A stretch of 64,000 nt of DNA from Laccaria trichodermophora (lineage: Eukaryota > Basidiomycota > Agaricomycetes > Agaricales > Hydnangiaceae): positions 1,240,001 to 1,304,000 of the forward strand of contig JACTVC010000008.1 in NCBI GenBank assembly GCA_018417955.1. Reading direction: 5' to 3'. This document shows positions 1-11,145 of this stretch, piece after piece (position 1 is the stretch's first letter; every line of letters starts with the position of its first letter). The notes under the pieces are model-generated. The model did not search any database. It saw only the letters and a program-made list of their open reading frames with translations, and was not told the DNA's origin. The translations under genes and the position numbers were made by a program.

Positions 1-1275
1 TGTTCTAGCCCATCATTGTGTTCAGTAAGAAAGTGGGGGAGGGCAGTTGAGCTAATGATTTGCTTCCGAACGAGTTCTAGGACTCTATCCCCTTTGTTGC
101 TGTCGTAGGTCAGCCCTTGAAGCGTGCAAACGTAGTCCGAGATGGGGGGCTCAAACGGGATTGCAAGGAAAGTGATTGCGGCTTTGGCGAAGCACGCGTG
201 GTGGAGAACCATGTCAATTTGCTGCTGGTTGAGCCCGAGGACTATGTAGCATAGTGGTGCTTGAGCTCCGGGTACCTTCTCTTGGATAGGTGTTCCCACT
301 TTTATGTTGGACCCGGGAAGGATGCTGGTGATCGCGGCGCGGATTTTGGTAGTAGGGGCCGAGGGGTCGTCGAGCTTCATTTGGTTGAAGGGGTATACGA
401 GAAACTTCGGGCTGGGTTCGTCTTTCCACAGCTGTACCTGGGCGTCCGACATTCCATCGAAGACGTTGACTTTGTTCCAGCCATGTATAGCTGGGAACCC
501 TCCTGCAGGAGCGGGGGTGAATCCGGTGAGGTTTAGAGCCGTCGTGTTGGCGCCGACATTTACGTTGGCGGGCGGGGCCACTATAGCTTGGTTTGGCTGT
601 GCTGGAGCGAGCATGGCTGGTATCACCAGGAGGGCAATAGCCGAAGCTGTGGGGATGATAGGTAGAGCGGGGGCATTCATGTTGACTGCATGGGAAGTGC
701 TCGTAGTGGCTGGTTGGGCAGCAGGGACCGCTAAGGGGGTGGCGGGTGTTGAAGTGGGGGACATGGCTGAGGCGGCCTGTGGCATTTTGGGGGTAACGGG
801 GTCTACGTCGATGTTCGCTGAGGCTCCCATGTCTTCATCGGTAGTGTCGTCCATCAGCTCGTCGAGATCTATGGGCCGGTCGTTTGGCGTTTGTGCGGCT
901 TCGTCGTCATCCGCTTCCACAGTGCTCGTGGTACAGGGTCTCTTGGTACCCTTGGGTGGAGACTCCTCCGACGATACTAACGTCCATTAGTTGGCAGGGC
1001 ATCTTGCTATGTTTTTTGAACTTACCTCTAGACTCGGTCCTGTTAAAGTGGAGTCCGACGAGCGACGAGCGAGGTTGCGCTGGATATCCCCCTTGCGCAA
1101 TGTTCAGTGGCGTTGCGAGGGCAGGGGTTGCCTCGGGTTGGTTTGCGTTCGGCGCGTGCATCGAAGCCGCAACTCCAGCCTGCGGTTCTGGGTCGTGGCG
1201 TGTGGCTTGCAAAGGTGCAGGGTTGGGTGTGTTCTTGGCTGTGGTAGGAGCCATTCGGTCTGTGGGGGTGGTCAT
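1..1275 (-). CDS. Hypothetical protein of an agaricomycete-expanded family (3' end cut by window edge)
   Basis: Two exons are visible, 1275-1026 and 976-1, separated by a 49-bp intron with a gtaagt donor and a CTAAT-type branch site. Splicing keeps one open frame to the window edge. The N-terminal ~250 residues are low-complexity (Ala/Pro/Thr/Asp rich, with an acidic patch after the KRP basic tripeptide). They are followed by a more ordered block beginning GWNKVNVFDGMSD, with motifs such as LWKDEPSPKFLVYPF and LCYIVLGL. I recall many uncharacterised agaricomycete proteins with a disordered N-terminus and this kind of block, often in multicopy families, but know no function. The high Ala/Pro content and GC-rich codons contrast with the AT-richer flank. 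It could be a TE-associated gene; no transposase or polymerase motif is visible in the part present. Confidence 0.6.
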
Positions 1276-2808
1276 CGCTCAGAAATGGGGGTTTATAGGT
1301 ACAACTTACCTTCCTTATGGATTTATGTTATACCTCCTGCAGGTTGGTGCTTGTGCATATCCTTTGGCCATGCGCCAGCTTATCTATTGACGTGCGTGTA
1401 GGGAGAGGTGGTACCGGGAGGGCAGAGCGTGAAGAACGGGCAGAGTGGGAATTATGAGTGGGTATGGGGCAGTTGCGGTCTCGTCCGGGGGACAGGAATC
1501 CAAGTAATCAGTTGGCAGGGCAGCATTGTGGGGTACTATGCGGTCTCGTTCGGAGGACACGTATCCCGCTAGTAGATGGTAGGGCAAGGTACGGCGCAGG
1601 GACAAGGAGGGCCATTCGACCGTGCGTAGCATGAACTGGGCTGTGTGCCAAAGTTTGCGTCTGGCTCTGGTTCAGTGAGCTTGTCTAGCGGGGGCTGTAC
1701 GCCGGGCAGTGCGGTATTTCTTGTTGGGCATGGGGCCTAGTTGGGTGGAGGTTGCTGCAGCAGGCTCTCGTTGGGTAGTCGTTTGTTCACCGATAGCGTA
1801 TGTTGACAGTGTGTCGTTGTGAGCGGGCTGTGTTCACCATATTCGAAATCGGCGTGCGAGAAGTTTCAAACGCCCTGGATCTCAGATTCTCCCGATGAGG
1901 AGATTGCCGACGTTCCCAAAGCGGATCTCAACATTGACATAGACCTTTCAACCAACATCGACGACAACGACGTATACAGCGATACTGTGAGGTGGGTTAA
2001 ATGCTGCTGTAAGGAGGTATTCATCTCATGTCAGCGGAGTTAGCCATCACTCGAGCGGGGTCGCTGATATTCTGATCACGGGAGAGGTGCGTTGGATTTT
2101 CTATTGTTAAGCGTGCCACCACGAATGCCCATCTAGACTGGTGAGAGACATGCGGATGCGTGGGGTTGCTAGACAATCATAGGTCGGATCCGGCCTCGGG
2201 ACGGATTAATCGTACTATTGCGTATTCCGGCGAGTGGCTTTACTTCTTTGGAGTCCAAAATAATTTACTCGTCGGATTGTTGAATAGGGGGACTTTCACC
2301 AGCAATTTTTGGGAACATGGGTGTTCAAGGGTGCTGGCAGCGGTTGTTCCCGGGACAACGTCTCGTATGCTAGTAGCTATCACATTAGATACGAGGACCA
2401 GCGGCAGAGCATATTGTGTCCTGTTTATTGTATATGTAGCAAGTTAGGGCTATATTCAAAGTTGTGATTTGTTGTTTGTGGGAGGTAGGAGTAGCGAACT
2501 GGGTATGTAGGACACTGTGAGGGCTGCAGGGCAGCTGATGTGGGTCCCAATGTGCTGTGGTGATTCTATAGGCAGGGGGGGTAGGGGAGTGTAAGGTGGG
2601 GTAGGTAGCAAAGATATGTACAGCAGGGGGTAGAGCAGGTAGGGAGTGCAGAAAGGTATTCACAGTGAATGTGGGGCAAGCGAGCAGCACACGGAAAATA
2701 AGAGGCAGTGTATGTGGGGCGTAAGGAGTGGGGTGTTATGAGATATTGTAGGGACTGTATACCAGTTGGGGGAGCAGGGTTGCTTGTTATTAGGGGGCCT
2801 CGGCTCGA
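1276..2808. other. No gene recognised
   Basis: Several short open frames exist on both strands but none shows codon bias, splice continuity or a familiar motif. A plus-strand frame at 1819-2043 is acidic (Asp-rich) and might be an exon remnant. I see nothing else. Confidence 0.4.
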
Positions 2809-3408
2809 TCAGAGGCATGGGATGCAGAAGGTGAGGATTTCCAAAAGGGCCCAGCGTAACGGGAGCTCAGCTTTCATGTGTACCAGAATGGCTGGGATGG
2901 ACACAAGGAACGATGGGATTTCCAGGATTATCATCTCTTTCCCATCCACCTCGCAGCAAGTAACCACCTCCAGGATGGCGTTTCTGCCGTCGTTATGGAC
3001 GCATCTCTTAAACACTCGATATAGACCATCGCCGGCAGGGCGTATGTCCCCACACTCAAGGCGGGTGCCAGCAGTGATGCTGGGCAGACTGATTTTGCCC
3101 TTGCACTCCAGCAGTGTCTTGTTGCGGAGGGCTGCTGGAACCCCCGCATGGTCTTCGTTAACCTTTAAACCCATGTAGACGGTCCTTGGCGCTCCTGGTG
3201 GCAAGCCTAGGCTGGAGCACCTAGGGCTAGATATGTGTATGCCTGCGGGTGCACTGGAGGTGGAGAGGAATGAGCCTATTTGACTGGAAGGCCGGGCTAC
3301 GTCCATCGACGATGAGGCACTCTGGGGGGGTTCGCCCACAAAGGAGAGGGAAGGGGATGTCGAGAGGGTGTCGATAATCGTGGCAGCAGCCAGGGATGTA
3401 TGGTCCAT
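2809..3408 (-). CDS. Hypothetical protein, 199 aa, single exon
   Basis: An uninterrupted frame. The Met chosen (MDHTSLAAA) follows a run of upstream in-frame residues that look non-coding; the frame could start up to 29 codons earlier. The first ~80 residues are Ser/Pro-rich and probably disordered. The remainder is compact, with VYMGLKVNEDHAGVP, LRNKTLLECKGKISLP and a Val/Ile-rich segment ending in a Leu/Ile-rich C-terminus that could be membrane-associated. I do not recognise the family. Because it lies between repeat-rich intergenic stretches, a decayed transposon-borne gene cannot be excluded. Confidence 0.45.
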   Translation of the reverse strand: MDHTSLAAATIIDTLSTSPSLSFVGEPPQSASSSMDVARPSSQIGSFLSTSSAPAGIHISSPRCSSLGLPPGAPRTVYMGLKVNEDHAGVPAALRNKTLLECKGKISLPSITAGTRLECGDIRPAGDGLYRVFKRCVHNDGRNAILEVVTCCEVDGKEMIILEIPSFLVSIPAILVHMKAELPLRWALLEILTFCIPCL

Positions 3409-4246
3409 AGTTGGTGGTTGGTTGGAATGCGGTTTGTAGGGGGAGGCTGCCTGAGTTTTGGTGTGGGCTAGTATTCTTAAGGCATGGATTTGCACCCGAT
3501 TTATGCGTGGGTGTCAATATATTTCCTAAGGGTTGTAGTCAGTGAGTTAAAGGGCGGGGTAGTCATGATCATGGCCCTTTTTGTATGGCTGCCTGGGCTT
3601 ACTAGCCATCCTTTGGCTTCCAGTGGTGACACATCCTTGCAGGGCAGCAGTTCAACAGGGGGTGCAAGGAGGCTGCTGTGGTTATTTATCTATCATAGTG
3701 GGCAGGCGCACTTGGTGATACTTACAGAGGCATATGTCGATTTCGGAGATGCAGGGTCATTGAGACCCTTTGAGGGTTTGGTGTGTCAGCCGTGTCCTGT
3801 CGCTATTTATATCATTGGACGAGGGCCTAGGGCTCAGGTGTCCTCTGATTCCGTTGGTGATATTGGTCCGGGCTTGCGTAGTGGTGGTATGGGTGTAAGT
3901 TGGTGCTAGCCACTGTACCCATGTGGGTTGGTTCCTTAGCTGCCCGGCAGCATTTGTGAGGACAGTTCTCAACGACTGAGGGAGCTTAGGGGGGCGGTTG
4001 TGGTTTGAGTGACGTGTCACACTGTTTCCGTAGATGTGTTGTAGCTCATCTGCATTGCTAGGTAGGGTGTCAGTTGGGGTGCTAGACTGTACGTGTGTGG
4101 GTCTAAGGGGGGAATTTGGTCATTACCAGTGCTTGCGCGCATTCGCGGCGGCACCACCTTGTCCATTGTATTTGGAGCTCCAGGAACATCGTGGTTCCGG
4201 ATCAAGGTCCCCCCCGACTACATAAATACTTGGACTCTAGGAAAAC
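3409..4246. other. No gene recognised
   Basis: Only short overlapping frames on both strands with no recognisable motif; I see nothing supportable in this stretch. Confidence 0.4.
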
Positions 4247-5056
4247 TCATCGGCTAAGGGTGAAAGGCCCGGACAAACAACTACAAAGAGTACATGCACA
4301 AATTCTATCAGTAAATTTCTTGAATGGCTTATATTTCAGCAAGTATTTACTCCCTACCCTTAAAATCTTGGATTTAGGTGAAGACTGATAGCGTCTACAC
4401 TAATATGAGCAGAAAATTGGGCTTTGATCCCGATTTTTACGATTATTCTAGAGTACAAAAACTGGGCGGTAAACACATGATGCCTCATGATGCAGCATCG
4501 CTTGAACATCGCGTCGACGAATATGTGCGTATATGCTTCTTATATTGTGCAGTACGTACTGTATAGCTACCATTACAACTCGGATGGCGAAGCGAGCCCC
4601 CCCGCAGAATGCGGATACGTAATATAAACCTGGACAGCGAGTTTTGATTGCTCGCTGCGCTCGCAATCATTGGCTAAGGGTGAAAGGCCCAGACAAACAA
4701 CTACAAAGAGTACATGCACAAATGCTAGCAGTAGATTTCTTGAATGGCTTATATCTCAGCAAGTGTTTATTCCCTCCCCTTAAAATCTTGGATTTAGGTG
4801 GGGACTAACAGCATTTACAATAATATGAGCAAAAAGAATGGGTTTCGTTGCGGTTTTTACGATTATTCTTGAGTACAAAAACTGGGTGGTAAACACATGA
4901 TGCAACATCGTTTCGAAGATTTTGCACGTAGGTACTGCTGATATTGTGTAGTAGACGATAGTATAGGCTTATCTCTTGCAAAACTGTGGTGTACAATTGC
5001 CACAACACTCGGATGGCGAAGCGAGCGCCCCCGCAGAGAGCGGATACATAATAAAA
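4247..5056. repeat. Two-copy direct repeat, period about 420 bp
   Basis: Unit 1 (about 4247-4627) and unit 2 (about 4667-5056) share long near-identical blocks. Examples are GGCTAAGGGTGAAAGGCCC, CTACAAAGAGTACATGCACA, TTGAATGGCTTATAT, TTTTTACGATTATTCT and GGCGAAGCGAGC near the right end of each. The copies differ by substitutions and small indels. No TIR or target duplication is obvious, but the pattern fits tandem copies of a short non-autonomous element. Unit 2 overlaps the 3' end of the minus-strand gene at 4805-5728. Confidence 0.8.
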
Positions 5057-5728
5057 TTTCATCAGACCCACATGCATCGGGTGGTCTTCTGGAAGAGTCT
5101 GCATTGCGTCCGTCAGCTGTGCAAACTCCAGGTCGCTTTTCAGCGTGGAAGCGTGCCACCCAGCCACCTTATTACGGCCGACTGCTCCAAGGGTTCCCAT
5201 TCGACTAACCTCCTCGCAGAGCTTCGCGTCGTAATCCTCAGCCAATGCTTTGTCACGCGCAATCCCCGTGGCTTCGAACGAGTCCTCAGCGTACGGAATT
5301 TTGGGGCTGCAGCCAGTGATCGCATGCCTGGAACCTGGCGTGAAGAGGGCGAACCAAACCTGGGACACATACTTCATGTAAAAGCGCTGGCCTACTGGAA
5401 GACCAAAAGATCCAGTAACGCGGGGTTCGGTGAGCCCGAACTCGCTGATGTCGAGAAGGAGCGTGCATCTTTCAGCTGTCATGTAGCCGAAAAATTTGGA
5501 TTCGTCGAGCATCTTTGCAAGGTCTTCGATGGTAGCGGGGAGTGGGCGTGTTTTGAGGGTCCCACCATCACCCTCGTAGTCTGGGTTGTCGGCCTCGGGA
5601 TCATCCTCCCAGTATTCACCCCAGCCATCGAGGAGGAATTTTTTGGATGCCTCAGGGACTTTGGTCCAATCGATGGGGGTGGCGGCGCAAGAGGAGGGTA
5701 CAAAGCGTAGATCGCTCGGATCGCCCAT
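4805..5728 (-). CDS. Hypothetical protein, 307 aa, with a repeat-derived C-terminus
   Basis: Single open frame starting MGDPSDLRF; an upstream in-frame Met 17 codons earlier is less likely. The first ~220 residues look like a genuine soluble protein: an acidic GEYWEDDPEADNPDYEGD stretch, then TIEDLAKMLDESKFFGY, LLLDISEFGLTEPRVTGSFG and a Trp/Phe-rich segment. I do not recognise the family. From about position 5056 downwards the frame runs through unit 2 of the 420-bp repeat. The last ~84 residues (Cys/Tyr/Val-rich, containing CGGARFAIRV) are therefore repeat-encoded and the original C-terminus is probably lost or replaced. The same residue string can be read from unit 1 outside the gene. Confidence 0.5.
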   Translation of the reverse strand: MGDPSDLRFVPSSCAATPIDWTKVPEASKKFLLDGWGEYWEDDPEADNPDYEGDGGTLKTRPLPATIEDLAKMLDESKFFGYMTAERCTLLLDISEFGLTEPRVTGSFGLPVGQRFYMKYVSQVWFALFTPGSRHAITGCSPKIPYAEDSFEATGIARDKALAEDYDAKLCEEVSRMGTLGAVGRNKVAGWHASTLKSDLEFAQLTDAMQTLPEDHPMHVGLMKFYYVSALCGGARFAIRVLWQLYTTVLQEISLYYRLLHNISSTYVQNLRNDVASCVYHPVFVLKNNRKNRNETHSFCSYYCKCC

Positions 5729-6386
5729 CTTTTGTGAAGGTCTGAACGTTGAACGTTGAAACGTTGACGAGCAGTGCAACGACGTTGAGGTCTAGAGTAA
5801 GACTTGAGTAAGACCTCTTTACCTTTGATTATATATGGGACAGTCTCTGCATATCTGAGTCTGACTCGGAGTTACAACCCTGACGTCAACTTTACAAGTA
5901 CTCTGAAAACGCATAAGCAGTGCTAGTGAACGTTTGAACTTTATGGTGGCTCTCTCGAATTGCATGCGTCCGCGACAGTTAAACCATCCCATTACAAGGT
6001 TGGAATTTGAGATTCCATGTGATATCGATGCTTGCCAATATTCCAGGCCTCACTTTCGAGAACAAGTACGACAGTTTTATTGTCGTCTGAAGCTTACCCT
6101 CTCTGTAATCGCGTGCGTTTTTCTCGCTGATACTCCTGCATAAGGACATTCGAAATCCAGTCCTTGGCAAATATCCAGCCGAACTCACGTCGGCGGCGTG
6201 AAACCTGCTTTGGAGAATTCAAAGAAGGCGAGGCGAAGGTTGGTCGAAATCCTCTTATGATAGTATCTTTATTGATGAGGCCTGTTGCGTATTTGTGACG
6301 TTTTCTTCTGGGATATCGTTCTGTTCGTTGACCAAATAAATTTACGGGTTGAATTGCATGCATGCGTAAAAAGCGTGTATAGCAAT
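5729..6386. other. Intergenic, no gene recognised
   Basis: Lies upstream of the 4805-5728 gene and downstream of mL38. It should hold the promoter of the former and the 3' UTR of the latter. No additional coding exon with supportable signals is visible. Confidence 0.4.
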
Positions 6387-8101
6387 CTAAGAAATATACT
6401 TTCTCGACCTCTTGACATCCGCATATGGATCGACCTTGGGAGGTCGTCCATACCTCGGTTCCTCCCTCTCTGAACAAATGCAAAACAATGAGCGGGGGTT
6501 AAACACAAATACACCCGGCGGGACTCACGCAAGATATCCTTATAGATTGTCGAAACGTCCTCATTCCAAATCTCTCGCCACATATGTGCGCCGCCTCCAT
6601 TCCTTGCATCGAGACCCCATTGTCTTGTGAATTCCCTAACGTTGAATCCGAGGCGTTCCTCCTCGGGGATAATGGGGATGTCCAGACGTTCGGAGGTGGG
6701 TACGCCAGGCTGGGCGCGTGCCATGGTATTCATGGTGTACTCTGCTGCTCCTCCCAGAGGGGGTTGTGGGAGAAGGAGAAGGACGTAGCGGTGATAGGGG
6801 GTCCCTTGTTGGGGGTGAGGTGGGATGTATTTTGTGTGTGTGTTTAGGTCGAGGATGCGTTGGGTGTGTTCGCATGAAAGGGGAATGTTTGGCCTAGGTG
6901 TGGAATATGATCAGTAAAACGGTTTTAGTGAGGAGGGAGGAGATGTACTTCATCCAATGAAGGAAGGTTGTGAATGACTCGTTGTGCACGTCCGGGACGT
7001 CTGTGATTACCAGTTGTTAAACGAGGTGTGTGGTACAAAAATAAGAACATACCAGGATCAACAAGAAGCATGGTGTAGAGCCTCGCATCCTCGTGGAAGA
7101 CATTCACGTAAAGCTTTGGCGGTTCGAGGGTCTACCAATATATTAGTGAGGGAGCGGAGTATTCAGGGAGAAACAGACTACAAACCTGTTTGGGCAGGAG
7201 ATAAACTCCAGGCTCAACCTCCTTTTGCACCTTTCCCGCGTTGAGAAACTCGGCAGCGCGGGTCTTTGCGACAACGCGCAGATCCAAGGAAGGGCGAATC
7301 TCTGGTAGGACGTCGGGAACGACCCCCATTTGGTAGATACGTTCCATCTGTGCGGGTTTGTTTAGTCATTGAATAGGAAGTTGAATAGAGTGTGAACGCA
7401 CCAGCAGGTCCAACGCGCCATCTTTCCTCCATTTTTGTTCAACGAGATGTCTATGAATAGGTTTCTTCGTGTTTACTACATTAAAAAGAAATTATAATCG
7501 TTCCAAAAGAGGGAAAATAAAAAGGAAACTGACCCATGGAATTCGCAACCCTCCACCTAACATCCGGGAGGTTAATCTCACTCTGCACCTCGAGAATGTT
7601 CAACTTGACCCTCATCGCCTCCAACTGCTCATCCAATAAATTGACCTCCTCGGTCAAGGTCTGTCTCTCTTGAGAGTCTTCCGATAGCTCTTTCGCTTTT
7701 GCACTGAGCTCTTGGAAAGTATTCTCAGCGAGCCCAATTCGAGTCCTCAACTCCTTGGCCTCCTCCTTCAGCCTAAAGCTGTCCGTTTTAATTACTTTGA
7801 GTGCCATGTCGTATGCGGGTAGTACACCCTCTGCAAGGGGACGGTTCCATTTTCTGGGTGATTCGGTGGATATGGCTGGTCGTTTCGTTGGGATGCGTTT
7901 CCGGCGCCTTCGCCCTCGAGTGCCTGTGTTTTCGCTAAGGTCCTCAGCAAGTCCAGAGGCTACTGCAGCAGGAGGTGGCGGTGGTGGAGGCGGTTGGGCA
8001 ACGGGAGAGTCGGTGGCGACAGTTAGGTCGGCATTGTACCTCACTGGGACGGCTGTCAAGGCCCTAGGAGCTCTGCAGGAGAGTCGACGAAGAGCAAACA
8101 T
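6387..8101 (-). CDS. mrpl35: Mitochondrial large-subunit ribosomal protein mL38 (MRPL35), PEBP-fold
   Basis: Seven exons: 8101-7534, 7475-7402, 7347-7186, 7131-7053, 7000-6949, 6893-6529, 6469-6387; 460 codons in frame. The protein is a structural component of the mitochondrial large ribosomal subunit. It begins MFALRRLSCRAPRALT, an Arg-rich amphipathic presequence, which is why I start here and not 16 codons upstream. Next come a Pro run, a KRPAISTESPRKWNRPL motif and a coiled coil (about residues 100-170). A phosphatidylethanolamine-binding-like domain follows with LEPPKLYVNVFHEDARLYTML, DVPD, TPYHRYVLLLLPQ and GGGAHMWREIWNE. The C-terminus is basic. These are the hallmarks of fungal mL38. 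Divergent from the MFS gene, 279 bp between starts. No lesions seen. Confidence 0.9.
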
Positions 8102-8380
8102 TCCAGAGCACGTGTCAGACGAGATCCCGAATTTTTTGGACGCGTCCAAGTTGTTTGACGTTGTTTAAATATTGACCCTTCTTGCCCAAACCAACTGCCC
8201 TCTTCGCATCCTTCATCAGGCCTTCAGGATTGTCTGGACCACCCCTTGATTCTTCCGAATGAAGGGGGCGCCCTTTCGGCGATTTTTACCACCATGGGAC
8301 CGCAGAAGACGGGGGAAAGATTGGTAATGCTAATCGTTGTACGCGCTATTCGGGCCCCATTCTAACCTTCCTTACCAGTC
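8102..8380. promoter_or_regulatory. Divergent intergenic region, mL38 / MFS transporter
   Basis: 279 bp separate the two start codons. It contains a GC-rich palindromic stretch (GGGGGCGCCCTTTC) near 8268 and an ACCACCATGG context at 8289-8298 whose ATG is not in the MFS frame. No further motif can be assigned with confidence. Confidence 0.4.
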
Positions 8381-10892
8381 ATGTCCGGAAAAGTGGCGAA
8401 CGGCACTGAGAAAGAGGACGAGTCTGAAGTTGACCTCCTGACATTCCACGAACAACAGGCAGGCCGCTTGATCATCGATCCTGCGTAGGTTCTATATTAT
8501 CCTAGGGTTTCGTGAATTCATCGTATTGTTCGTCTATAGAGAGGCGAAGATAGAGCTTGGTGAGGTCGTTGCTGCAAGACTCAAATTATCAGAAGATGGA
8601 ACGAAGGTTCTCTGGCCTCAACCAACGGACTCTCCTCGAGATCCGCAGAACTGGAGCACGCGTCGAAAGAACCTACAGCTAATCATCATCACTTTGGCGT
8701 CTGTCGTTCCCGACTTTGACTCTGCAATTGGTGAGTTGTGCGCGTCGCCATTTCTTATGCATTGGTCCTCACTTTTTGACAATAGGTACTGCGGGCCTTT
8801 TTAGCCTTGCGAGGCAGTATGACACTTCCGTTGGTGTCATCAATAACTTGACGACGAAGTAGGTGCAGAAATTTGACCATGTGAGCTTGGTCACTAATCA
8901 TGGAGCATAGTTGGAGTATATTTCTACTAGGCATGCTACATGGACTATCAATCATCTTCAGTAACTGACTATGATCTCCAGGGTGGGGAGGATTGCTTGC
9001 CGTCATGTTGATCAGACGACTGGGTCGCCTTCCAATCTTATTCTGGTCTCAAGTGAGTTTTTATCTTTAGCTTGCAACCCCTTATCTTAAATCTCTGGTT
9101 AGCTTCTTGCCTTGGCTTTCCTCGTGGGATGCACCGTTGCCCCCAATCTCAAAACCTTTGCTGGTAAGTACAGAATTTTCTTTCTTGCCACCGCTGACGT
9201 TCATTGTCATTTTAGCCATGCGGTGTTTAACTGCATTCTTTGCGTAAGCATTTTCTCTCCCGCACACGCTATCATTTACATGGGTCTCGTCCTATCCTTC
9301 CAGGACTGCACCACAAGTCACAGTATGCGTCCACGTTATCAATCCCGCTGATTGCACGCTCATACATCAAGTATACAGGGTCTATACGTCGTCACCGATA
9401 TGTATCCTTTTCATCTGCAGGCTCGAAAGGTGAATATCTCCCCCTCGATTTTGAACAGTCGAACTAATATTTGTCTAGCTTAGCTTATGGACTATGGGCT
9501 TCATCGTCTCACCGTTCTTGTCTCCATTCGCGTTTGGTTTTCTTGTCGCAAGAACGACCTGGAGATGGGCGTATGGCATCGGGTGTTTGTATTCCCTGAT
9601 TGTCGTTTTCCTCATTATCTTTTTTATGGAGGAGACGTACGTCTCCACTCCCCCTTTTTGTTGCCCTGCTTATTTCAGTTTATGAACCTAGGATGTACGA
9701 TCGAACAGTCAAACCCATCCCTGAGGCCCCTACTGGAGGACTGAGAAATAGAATCGAGACTCTCATTGGTCTGACAGGCGCAAGGATGTCAAAATATCGC
9801 GCGTCGTGGGCAGAGTCGATCCTCACCCCTCTCAACGTGGTGTGGAGGCCACATCTACTGATGATTCTCATCTTCGAGGTAAGTTCGTGCCAAGTATGCG
9901 TCCTATATGTCGGACATCTGAACCCTCCTAAAGGCCATGTTGTTCGGCTTTGGAATCGGCATCAACGTGAATTTCTTCGCCTTCTGTGTTTGGGCCACTT
10001 ACTTACAGGTATCATGTACTAGGTGACCAACATAGTCTTCCTCGGGTCTCCACCTCCACTCGGATATGGGTTCAGCGAATTCGCCATTGCGGGAAGTTAC
10101 GGCACGCCGATCGTAGGTCTTTTTCTTCCTCTCTTTCGAATCCTCACGTCTTATTTCAAATACTTAGGTATCCGCCATACTTGGAGAATTGATAGGGAGA
10201 TATATGAACGATTGGATAATGAACGTTAGTGTCAGACGGAATAGCGGCGTTTTCGAGGCTGAGAGTCGTTTGTGGTGCGCTTCCTTCACCAATCCTGAGG
10301 GTTAAACTTATCCGCTTATCTCTTCTGGTACAGGGCATGCTACATAGCCATCCCCCTGTACATCTGCGGCTTCGTCCTACTAGGCGCGTCCTTCCAAAAC
10401 CACCTGAGCACCGTCGCTTTGGTATTTGGATGGGGTATCGCGGAACTCTCGATCATGATCAATACCGTTGCGGTTTATGCATATTGTAGTGATGTGTTCC
10501 CAAAACATCAGGTATGTACGCCGATTACCGTCTACCTTTTTTGTATGGATGGATTCTGAGGATGTGGGATATGATAGGGAGAAGTTAGTGCTCTGATTAA
10601 TCTGGCGCGAACTCTTGGAGGTAAGTAAATCGGCGTCGCTTTGCTTTCTGCTTGAATTTGTTGAGAATGTACTGCAGGTTTTAGCGTGGCGTATTTTCAA
10701 ATTCCTTGGTCGCTCAAACATGGTGCTATACAAGTGTTTGGTGTTGAAGCTGCGTAAGTTGCTTAAACTGCTGAAGGCCACTAGGGGAACATGGCTGATT
10801 TTGCATGAAGGATCGTTGCTGGGTTATCTCTGCTTTTCGTGCCATTTTTGCAGGTGAAAGGGAGGGATCTACGTGTGAGTCATTACTCATAA
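8381..10892 (+). CDS. Major facilitator superfamily transporter, 523 aa, 18 exons
   Basis: Exons: 8381-8484, 8540-8730, 8786-8858, 8911-8930, 8982-9052, 9103-9163, 9216-9243, 9304-9322, 9379-9429, 9479-9636, 9692-9878, 9934-9966, 10023-10112, 10168-10274, 10334-10511, 10578-10620, 10678-10753, 10811-10892; frame is kept throughout. A plasma-membrane secondary transporter of the fungal drug:H+/general-substrate type. A cytosolic N-tail contains PQNWSTRRKNLQL, typical of these families. About 12 hydrophobic segments follow, with MLIRRLGRLPILFW (loop 2-3 signature), a long central loop after FFMEET, and helices such as FGFGIGINV and PLYICGFVLLGASF. The substrate cannot be predicted. The intron at 8931-8981 appears to use a GC donor. 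The last exon could alternatively splice at gtgagt near 10875, changing only the tail. Convergent with snurportin. Confidence 0.88.
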
Positions 10893-11145
10893 GCCTTGAT
10901 CGAGTTTCTCAGGCGTCGTTTTTAGAAACGATATTCGATGCATTAACATTTTGGCAATTCGTCGCAGTCACCCCAGGCCCTGTCCGCCCGTTTTGGCCTT
11001 GACAAAGTCAACAGGCATTGTAATTACTTTCTTACACAAGCAAGCACTGTTACATGTCCATATCCATAGAACCCTCTCCCTGTCCAGCCCCAACTGGCTG
11101 TCGCTGAAGCCGTCGTTTCACCAATCTATATAAAAATTCCGTGGT

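Noticed and set aside
304..990. 228-codon plus-strand ORF
   Set aside because: It is antisense to the spliced minus-strand gene, whose frame has coding character and proper splice sites.
1384..1632. 82-codon minus-strand ORF upstream of the first gene
   Set aside because: No splice continuity to the 1275 start and no coding signal.
6820..6860. Possible frameshift in mL38 at the ACACAC/AAAA tract
   Set aside because: After recounting the dinucleotide repeat, the codons run through without a shift (…LDLNTHTKYIPP…).
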